Shown one piece after another: positions 55,214 to 60,605 of a stretch of DNA of 64,000 nt. The notes under the pieces are model-generated. The model was not told the DNA's origin, searched no databases, and saw nothing but the letters and a program-made list of their open reading frames with translations. The stretch spans positions 1 through 64,000 of the forward strand of contig NZ_CANBCA010000002.1 in assembly GCF_947367035.1 (NCBI RefSeq), read 5' to 3'. The DNA comes from an uncultured Helicobacter sp. Lineage in GTDB: Bacteria > Campylobacterota > Campylobacteria > Campylobacterales > Helicobacteraceae. Both the position numbers and the translations under genes were made by a program. How positions within the stretch are numbered: position 1 is the first letter of the stretch; every line of letters begins with the position of its first letter.

Positions 55214-57196
55214 TTACTTTTTCTTGCTGTTTTTAGAGATAAAATCACTGCATATTTGCCAATCCTCCTTATAGTTGTTTGGAAGCTTCAAGTTTTGTTC
55301 TTTTGCAATCTTTTCTGCAAAAGAAATTTGCTTCTCACTTGCTGGTTTTTTAGATTTATTTTGATTTTCATTGATAAATTTTTGACAGATTCTATAATCG
55401 CTCTCAATCCCCTCTGGTAATTCCAAATTTGCTTCCTTTGCTATTTTCTTAGCAAAATTTAGCGAACCCTCTTTTGTCGGCAATGGTGCATTAGAATCTT
55501 TGGTGCTAACTTCTGCAAATTCTAGCTTTTGATGAATAAGTTTAATGTAGTCTAAATAGCTAACTTTTCCTTGTGAGATTTCATCAAGTGTGCTTTCCAT
55601 TTGCTTTGTAAATTCGCTTTGCGTAATCCATTCATCATTCTTTTTTACAATGGAGAGAAAATCTATTCCTTTTTTTGTAGCAACGATATTGCTGTTCTTG
55701 CCTTTTTTTACAATCTCAATATAGTCTCTCTCAAGTAATTTTGGCAAATAGGTGGCATAAGTGCTAGGTCTCCCGATTCCATTTTTCTCTAAAAGGGAGA
55801 TAAAGTTGCTTTCTTTATAGTGTTTTGGGACTTGTTTTTTCACTTCGGATAATTCAAAGCCTAAAATCTCAACACTCTCTTTTTGATTTAAATCCAAATT
55901 TAACTCTTGAGATTCTGTCTCTGCTTCCTCATTGTCTATTGAAATTTCTTTAAATCCTTTGTAGATACATTTGCTAACCTTTGCCTTAAAGCTAAAAGTC
56001 GTAATGCTAAAATCATAAGTGATATTTTCATTAATGGCATTTTTCGCTTGTGAGGCAATAGAGTTTAAATAAATAAGCTTGTAGGCTTTCTTGAGATTGT
56101 CTTTATTCACTTCTTTGTTTTCTTTAAAATCCCCTTTGTCTATTAAAGAATCTAGCATATCTAAAGCGTGATAGTGCGTGATTCTAATTGCTTCGTGTGC
56201 TTCTGCTTGGCTTTGACTTCCTGCCTTGTATTCTCTCCTTTGATAATATTCCTTGTCTTTTAAATGCGATTGCAATTCCTCTAAAAATTCTTTAGAGAGT
56301 GCATTGGAATCGGTGCGATGATAAGTGATGAAGCCTTTTTCAAAAAGAGCTTGGGCTAGTTTCATACTAATTTCTGGTTCAAAGCCATACACACAATTCA
56401 TTGCCTCTTGAAATTGTGAAGTTCTATAAGGCTCTTTAGGTTTAATTTGGGCTTCTTTCATCTCTTTTGCAAAAACAAAAGCCTCTTTGGTTGTGCTTAG
56501 ATTGTTGAGAATTTCTTGTGCTTCCTCTTTACTCTCATAGAGATTTTCTCCTAAGGCTGAAAACTCTAAATTACCGCTTTTTAGCTTGGCTTTTATTTTG
56601 TATTCTACTTTTTTATTTGCACTAGAGTTTAAAAAGTCTTGGATTTGCAATTCTTTACTTACAATAAGACTTAAAACAGGTGTTTGCACTCTCCCTATGG
56701 AGTTGTTTTTATCGTTGCAAAGTTCCATATATTTTGGGCTTAAGAGGAATCCCACTAATTTATCACTTACCGCTCTTGCTTTCCAACTCTCATAATCATT
56801 GAAATTGCTTTGTGTAAATGGAATTGCGTCTTTGATTCCTTTTTCAATTCCGCTTTCTGTAATCTCAAAAAATTCTGCTCTCTTGATGCTTGTTGCAAGA
56901 TTTTTAATGAGTTCATACACCATATATCCGATTCCATATCCCTCTCTATCTGGGTCGGTAGCAATATAAACCTCTTTACCCTTAGAAGCATTAATAATTT
57001 GATTAATACGATATTTTGTGTTGTCATCTTTGTAATCTAAAATAGGCTCATAAGATTCATAATCTTTCACAACTTGTTTTGTTAAGCCTTTAAAGTGTCC
57101 TATGGTAGCTAAAACTAAAGCCCCTGTAATCTCTGCGATTTTCTTAGTCTTGTTTGGGCTTTCAATGATGATAAGAGTGTTGTTTAGTGGTTGCAT
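55214..57196 (-). CDS. topA: Type IA DNA topoisomerase of the conjugative element
   Basis: About 660 residues. TOPRIM domain (TLIIIESPNKTKKIAEI, DPDREGYGIG), cleavage/strand-passage domain with the catalytic tyrosine in FITYHRTDSNALS, and IGRPSTYATYLPKLLERDYI. Instead of zinc fingers the C terminus has two copies of a 34-residue unit (FAKKIAKEANLELPE... and FAEKIAKEQNLKLPN...). I chose the ATG at 57196, with AAAGGAA six bases upstream. The frame is open to another well-placed ATG at 57526, so a longer form with a 110-residue extension is possible. Topoisomerases of this kind are standard in T4SS islands, including the H. pylori tfs3/tfs4 elements. Confidence 0.9.
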   Translation of the reverse strand: MQPLNNTLIIIESPNKTKKIAEITGALVLATIGHFKGLTKQVVKDYESYEPILDYKDDNTKYRINQIINASKGKEVYIATDPDREGYGIGYMVYELIKNLATSIKRAEFFEITESGIEKGIKDAIPFTQSNFNDYESWKARAVSDKLVGFLLSPKYMELCNDKNNSIGRVQTPVLSLIVSKELQIQDFLNSSANKKVEYKIKAKLKSGNLEFSALGENLYESKEEAQEILNNLSTTKEAFVFAKEMKEAQIKPKEPYRTSQFQEAMNCVYGFEPEISMKLAQALFEKGFITYHRTDSNALSKEFLEELQSHLKDKEYYQRREYKAGSQSQAEAHEAIRITHYHALDMLDSLIDKGDFKENKEVNKDNLKKAYKLIYLNSIASQAKNAINENITYDFSITTFSFKAKVSKCIYKGFKEISIDNEEAETESQELNLDLNQKESVEILGFELSEVKKQVPKHYKESNFISLLEKNGIGRPSTYATYLPKLLERDYIEIVKKGKNSNIVATKKGIDFLSIVKKNDEWITQSEFTKQMESTLDEISQGKVSYLDYIKLIHQKLEFAEVSTKDSNAPLPTKEGSLNFAKKIAKEANLELPEGIESDYRICQKFINENQNKSKKPASEKQISFAEKIAKEQNLKLPNNYKEDWQICSDFISKNSKKK

Positions 57197-57219
57197 TATG
57201 TATTCCTTTGTGTTATAAT
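57191..57219 (+). promoter_or_regulatory. Extended -10 promoter on the plus strand in the topA leader
   Basis: TGTTATAAT (TGn plus TATAAT at 57214-57219), with a weak TTGCAT 17 bases upstream (57191-57196). It points away from topA and overlaps its start codon. The predicted start is near 57226. Confidence 0.55.
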
Positions 57220-57225
57220 CTGATT

Positions 57226-57310
57226 GTCCATTTTGACTAAATGGTAGAAAAGGTTTAACGCCTATGTGGTGAAGTAAAAGCTCGGCTCTTTGCAGTCGGG
57301 CTTTTTTTTT
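57226..57310 (+). ncRNA. Candidate structured small RNA, about 85 nt
   Basis: From the extended -10 promoter to an intrinsic terminator. First hairpin CCATTT-TGACT-AAATGG (57228-57244), then a mostly single-stranded middle (57245-57277), then the terminator hairpin. The middle contains CCTATG (57261-57266) and TGAAGT (57270-57275), complementary to CATAGG and ACTTCA around the ribosome binding site of the small ORF downstream (57342-57351). It is antisense to the topA leader. No experimental evidence; inferred from signals. Confidence 0.5.
57279..57310 (+). terminator. Strong intrinsic terminator on the plus strand
   Basis: AGCTCGGC (57279-57286), loop of 8, GTCGGGCT (57295-57302), T-run of nine ending at 57310. 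An 8-bp stem with two G-T pairs, extendable by A-T pairs. On the minus strand there is no T-tract, so it serves plus-strand transcription. Confidence 0.75.
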
Positions 57311-57359
57311 GGCTGTTAAGTTGGGCGTGTGGGAGGAATTCACTTCATAGGAGTCCATA

Positions 57360-57455
57360 ATGGATTCTCTCAACCTATTCATTTCGGTAATCGCAGTGAT
57401 TATCACACTTTTTAGAGAGGAGATAAGAGAAACTCTATTCAATCTCAAAAGGTAG
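57360..57455 (+). CDS. Candidate 31-aa hydrophobic peptide (toxin-like)
   Basis: ATG at 57360, stop at 57453-57455, with ribosome binding site AGGAG six bases upstream (57349-57353). The product begins MDSLNLFISVIAVIITLF, a single membrane-spanning helix, followed by a charged, amphipathic tail (REEIRETLFNLKR). Size, hydrophobic helix and charged C terminus resemble type I toxin peptides such as TisB or Fst, but no homologue can be claimed. An intrinsic terminator follows at 57479-57512. The same DNA is open on the other strand in frame with topA. Confidence 0.45.
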   Translation: MDSLNLFISVIAVIITLFREEIRETLFNLKR

Positions 57456-57478
57456 GTTACTGACTTCGTTAAATCTCT

Positions 57479-57512
57479 ATCACAAGGATTAGTCGCCCTT
57501 GTGGTAGTTTTT
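57479..57512 (+). terminator. Intrinsic terminator after the small peptide ORF
   Basis: ATCACAAGG (57479-57487), loop of 9, CCTTGTGGT (57497-57505) with one T-G pair, then AG and five T (57508-57512). Placed 24 bases past the peptide stop codon. Confidence 0.6.
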
Positions 57513-57536
57513 AAAATTTGTTCCATTGTGATTCCT

Positions 57537-57749
57537 TTATTTAAATTTCTTTTTAATCTCTGCAACCAACCCAAAATGCAAGGCATAATTGCAATATTTT
57601 TTAGCCTCTCCTTGACTTTTTAGTGTTGTGATTCCTTTTAAATGGTATTTGTTCAAAAAAGCCTCCAAAGAATCTTTATCACTAAACAATCCAAGTGCTA
57701 AATACAAGATTTTCTCACTATTTTTAATCTCCAATACTTTTGATTTCAT
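57537..57749 (-). CDS. Hypothetical protein, 70 aa
   Basis: A small basic protein, predicted alpha/beta, not recognised. It lies 14 bases after virB6 in the transfer-gene run. Its stop codon is followed by AAAGGAATCACAATG, which would start an in-frame extension of topA at 57526. Ribosome binding site GAGAGG precedes the ATG. Confidence 0.55.
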   Translation of the reverse strand: MKSKVLEIKNSEKILYLALGLFSDKDSLEAFLNKYHLKGITTLKSQGEAKKYCNYALHFGLVAEIKKKFK

Positions 57750-57763
57750 TTGCTCTCCTCTCT

Positions 57764-58930
57764 TTACTCTACTGAAGCGATTGCGTCTTTAGTTTTTTCG
57801 CCTTTTACGCTTTTCTTTCCGCTTTTCTTTCCGCTTTTCATTGCGCCCTCTATGGTTTTTGCACCGGGTAGATTTTTAGCCATTGCACCAAGTCCTCCTT
57901 TCATCATACCTGATGAGAAACTTCCACCTTGAGCTTTAGCTAACATTCCTCCTGCAATACCTCCTGCACCTCCTGTTGCTCCTATTACACCAGCTCCTGC
58001 CATTGTAGCGACACCCGTGCCTACACCTCCACTATTAAGCCCTTGCACTCCCATAACTTGTGATACCCAATTTGGAATTTGAAGTAAGAGGTAAATGCAG
58101 AGAACAGATAAAATTAGTCCTGATAAAAAATGGTATAAAATACTCCAAAATCCTGTGGCTATGGCTTCAAGCTCTGTGCTTGGTAATTCTAAGGTTTTTT
58201 GTATAACAGAAAGCGCAATACCTAAGATGATAAGAGCCAAAGGCGCATAAAGAGAATACGAAATATAAAGCTTTAGCCAAGAGAAAAAATAAGCTCGTAA
58301 ATTTCTATTAAAAAGCAATGGAATCATCACGGGTGCAATGGATAAAACAATTAGGGCAATATAGCCTGAAACTTGAACGATGAGAATAATGCCAATCATT
58401 AAAAATGTAAAGGAAAGATAGAATAGTAAAAAAGGTAAAATTCCAAAAAAAGATAAAACTGCGTTAATTTTAAGATTAAAAAGTCCTTTTATTTCTAGGT
58501 ATTTATAATTTTCCATTAAAGCCTTCCACAATCTCCCATTCAATTCAGCCAATTTTTTAAAGGTTTGTGTAACTATATCTACAATATTATCTCCCTCTAT
58601 CAAACCACCTGTTGCATTTCTCAACCAATTTGCAGGGAGACTTAAAAGTTTGATAAACTCTATATATCCTGCATAGGAATAAAAAATAGCATAAATAAAG
58701 CAAACAAGCCCTACCCATTTTCCTGCTTCAAAGAGTTCCTCTCGTGTAGGATAACCTGTTTTTAAAAGCCTAAATAACCAAAAAATTACCACTAAAAGAA
58801 TAATGGTATAAGAAGCTTGATGATAGAGTGTATTTTGCACTGCACTAAAAATCGGTTCATAGGAATGTTGAATCACTTTATGCAAAGCCCCCGCCACTTC
58901 ATTAAGCAATTCTTTTACATTGATTTCCAT
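57764..58930 (-). CDS. virB6: VirB6/TrbL-family T4SS inner-membrane protein
   Basis: 388 residues with about six membrane segments between residues 38 and 290 (for example SYTIILLVVIFWLFRLL, LLFYLSFTFLMIGIILIVQ, SGLILSVLCIYLLL), and a Gly/Ala-rich tail ending in a KSGKKSGKKS repeat. VirB6 forms part of the inner-membrane channel of the type IV secretion machine. It follows a small polar gene by one base. Confidence 0.82.
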   Translation of the reverse strand: MEINVKELLNEVAGALHKVIQHSYEPIFSAVQNTLYHQASYTIILLVVIFWLFRLLKTGYPTREELFEAGKWVGLVCFIYAIFYSYAGYIEFIKLLSLPANWLRNATGGLIEGDNIVDIVTQTFKKLAELNGRLWKALMENYKYLEIKGLFNLKINAVLSFFGILPFLLFYLSFTFLMIGIILIVQVSGYIALIVLSIAPVMIPLLFNRNLRAYFFSWLKLYISYSLYAPLALIILGIALSVIQKTLELPSTELEAIATGFWSILYHFLSGLILSVLCIYLLLQIPNWVSQVMGVQGLNSGGVGTGVATMAGAGVIGATGGAGGIAGGMLAKAQGGSFSSGMMKGGLGAMAKNLPGAKTIEGAMKSGKKSGKKSVKGEKTKDAIASVE

Positions 58931-58931
58931 T

Positions 58932-59228
58932 TTACCTCCTTCCTCTTACTACTTCTTGGCTTTTAACCACTCTTTTCAAAGATTGTTTATTTCCCAATGG
59001 AATAATCTCTATTGTTTGCGTAATTTCTATGTCTTGATTGTTAAAAGATTCTTGTTTTTTTAAAGAAATGATTTGATGTTCTTGTGTAGAATCCTCTATC
59101 AAAGAATCTTGTGTTTCAATTTTATATGGAATATTTGAATCTTTTTTATTGTCAATCTTTTTTGTTTTTGAATCCACTTTTGGATTGAATATCTCTAATC
59201 CTAAAAACTCAATTAATCCTAATAACAT
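58932..59228 (-). CDS. Hypothetical protein, 98 aa
   Basis: Begins with a short hydrophobic stretch (MLLGLIEFLGLEIF) and continues very polar (Lys, Asp, Gln, Ser). I do not recognise it. It sits immediately upstream of virB6, in the position where small VirB7- or VirB5-like proteins often occur, but there is no lipobox. A large stem-loop lies right before its ribosome binding site. Confidence 0.5.
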   Translation of the reverse strand: MLLGLIEFLGLEIFNPKVDSKTKKIDNKKDSNIPYKIETQDSLIEDSTQEHQIISLKKQESFNNQDIEITQTIEIIPLGNKQSLKRVVKSQEVVRGRR

Positions 59229-59244
59229 TTCTATTCCTTTTCTA

Positions 59245-59281
59245 AGACAACTTAAGGATAAGAATCCTTAAAGGGTTGTCT
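59245..59281. repeat. Long interrupted inverted repeat in the leader of the 98-aa gene
   Basis: AGACAAC+TTAAGGAT (59245-59259), loop AAGA, ATCCTTAA (59264-59271), a 3-base bulge AGG, and GTTGTCT (59275-59281): 15 base pairs in all. It lies between the ArdC-like gene and the ribosome binding site of the next gene. No T-tract follows. Confidence 0.65.
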
Positions 59282-59323
59282 ATGATTTATCTTAAAACAA
59301 ACTTGCCTACTTACTTCCAAAGA

Positions 59324-60208
59324 TTACAAACTTCTACCCATTTCTTGTTTGTTTTGCTCTCTGACTTGCGATTGAAGCTGGTTAAGACTTTGCCCTTTAA
59401 TTGGAGTGTAGTCTAAACCTTTCATTTCTGCAGTCAAAAAGTTTTTCAAATGAATAGTCGTCTCTTTGTCTAATCCAAGATTATCCAAGTTTTTTGGTCT
59501 TAAGTCGTAATTGTTTTCCTTTTGTTTCGCACGAAACTCTTGCAAAGGCTCTAAATTACGCTCTTTTAACTTGCTAGTATCAAGACCTTCAAACTGACTT
59601 GGGTGGTAAAGAGTGATTGTTTCAAGTCGTGGTTCTTTTAAGAATATCTTTTCTTTTACAATCTCGGTAATTTCCTTTCCCTCTTTGTCAAGTTTAGGAT
59701 TTCCCTCTTTATCTCGGACGATTCTTGTCATTTCCTTGCCCTTACTATCAAGTTTTGGAACATAGTCATATCTTTGTAAAAATGCGACTTTTACTCCTTG
59801 CTCGTAAGCGTCTTTACCATTTTTGGTAAGGGCTGGATTGCCATTCTCATCTAAGGCTCTCTTGAGCTTACCACCCATAAAATTGCCTTGTTGCATTGTT
59901 ATAAATTGTGGTTCTTTATAACCTTTTAACTCGGCTTGTGTTCGTAAAAGCAAAGAATCTATACCGCTAAAGGTATGCCCTGTGGAAGCATTATAAGGAA
60001 TAGAGTTGTCTAAGTCTTTTGCACTCTGTTCTTTATTCCAAATTTGCTTTTTTTCTTTGATACTATGTAAAAGAATGCTTTTAACATAGCCATTAAAGCT
60101 TTCCATTCGCTCCACATTGCTTTTTTGTTCCCAAGCAACATAATTGCTTTGCTCTGCAACTTGTGTTGCAACTTCTTGATTTTCTAATTTGTCTGCTTTT
60201 CTTGCCAT
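59324..60208 (-). CDS. ArdC-like ssDNA-binding domain protein
   Basis: 294 residues. Residues about 55-210 match the ArdC N-terminal domain pattern: IPYNASTGHTFSGIDSLLL, EPQFITMQQGNFMGG and TITLYHPSQFEGLD. A Lys/Glu repeat (KLDSKGKEMTRIV / KLDKEGKEITEIV) is inserted. The C-terminal metallopeptidase HExxH region of full ArdC is absent. ArdC proteins protect incoming single-stranded conjugative DNA, so this probably acts in transfer or establishment (inference). It has its own leader hairpin. Confidence 0.72.
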   Translation of the reverse strand: MARKADKLENQEVATQVAEQSNYVAWEQKSNVERMESFNGYVKSILLHSIKEKKQIWNKEQSAKDLDNSIPYNASTGHTFSGIDSLLLRTQAELKGYKEPQFITMQQGNFMGGKLKRALDENGNPALTKNGKDAYEQGVKVAFLQRYDYVPKLDSKGKEMTRIVRDKEGNPKLDKEGKEITEIVKEKIFLKEPRLETITLYHPSQFEGLDTSKLKERNLEPLQEFRAKQKENNYDLRPKNLDNLGLDKETTIHLKNFLTAEMKGLDYTPIKGQSLNQLQSQVREQNKQEMGRSL

Positions 60209-60237
60209 AATTTATCCTTTTAAAAGTGAAGTTCTTA

Positions 60238-60263
60238 ACTTGTGAATTGTCTAGCTCACAAGT
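60238..60263. repeat. Inverted repeat in the leader of the ArdC-like gene
   Basis: ACTTGTGA (60238-60245), loop of 10, TCACAAGT (60256-60263), then six T on the plus strand (60266-60271). It could be a plus-strand terminator or, on the minus strand, a leader hairpin 17 bases before the ribosome binding site. Confidence 0.6.
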
Positions 60264-60296
60264 GATTTTTTATTTTAAACTTAAGTAACAAATACA

Positions 60297-60515
60297 TTAT
60301 TCCACCACTTCATTTGGAAGCAGGAATGGATTGCCATTGACATTTTTATCAATATCAAGGTAATCGTATTTTTCCTCAATCAGTTTTGCTTCCTCTTGTG
60401 TTAATGGAATACTTGTATCCTCCGCCTCCAAGTAAGCATTGACTGCATTTTGTTCAGCTAATCGCTTAGCCTGTCTCTCTGCATTCTTTTTAGCTACTGC
60501 TTCAGATATTGTCAT
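60297..60515 (-). CDS. Hypothetical protein, 72 aa
   Basis: A small acidic protein with a helical Ala/Glu/Arg-rich N terminus (EAVAKKNAERQAKRLAEQNA) and a C-terminal polar tail. Not recognised. It has a strong ribosome binding site (AAAGGAG) and lies between virD4 and the ArdC-like gene. Its leader holds two mutually exclusive hairpins. Confidence 0.6.
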   Translation of the reverse strand: MTISEAVAKKNAERQAKRLAEQNAVNAYLEAEDTSIPLTQEEAKLIEEKYDYLDIDKNVNGNPFLLPNEVVE

Positions 60516-60538
60516 AGTCTCTCCTTTAGGAATCTTTC

Positions 60539-60593
60539 GGGTATATTGCTATACCCTAAGTTAAGCTTCTTAAAAAACCTAACTTAGAGTATA
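60539..60593. promoter_or_regulatory. Two mutually exclusive hairpins upstream of the 72-aa gene
   Basis: Hairpin B: GGGTATA (60539-60545), loop TTGC (GCAA on the minus strand, a GNRA-type loop), TATACCC (60550-60556). Hairpin A: 14-base arms TATACCCTAAGTTA (60550-60563) and TAACTTAGAGTATA (60580-60593) with a single mismatch. Both use 60550-60556. In the minus-strand transcript, A forms first and B lies next to the ribosome binding site. No T-tract. The region could be an RNA switch, a protein-binding dyad or part of a transfer origin. Confidence 0.55.
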
Positions 60594-60605
60594 GAGAGAA
60601 AATCC

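Noticed and set aside
57279-57310. The GC-rich hairpin as terminator of the minus-strand transfer operon
   Set aside because: The T-run follows the stem only on the plus strand; on the minus strand it precedes the stem.
57801-57840. Short tandem repeat (GCTTTTCTTTCC-like) as a possible CRISPR or VNTR locus
   Set aside because: It encodes the KSGKKSGKKS tail of VirB6 in frame. Only two to three units and no spacers. No CRISPR array was seen anywhere in the window.
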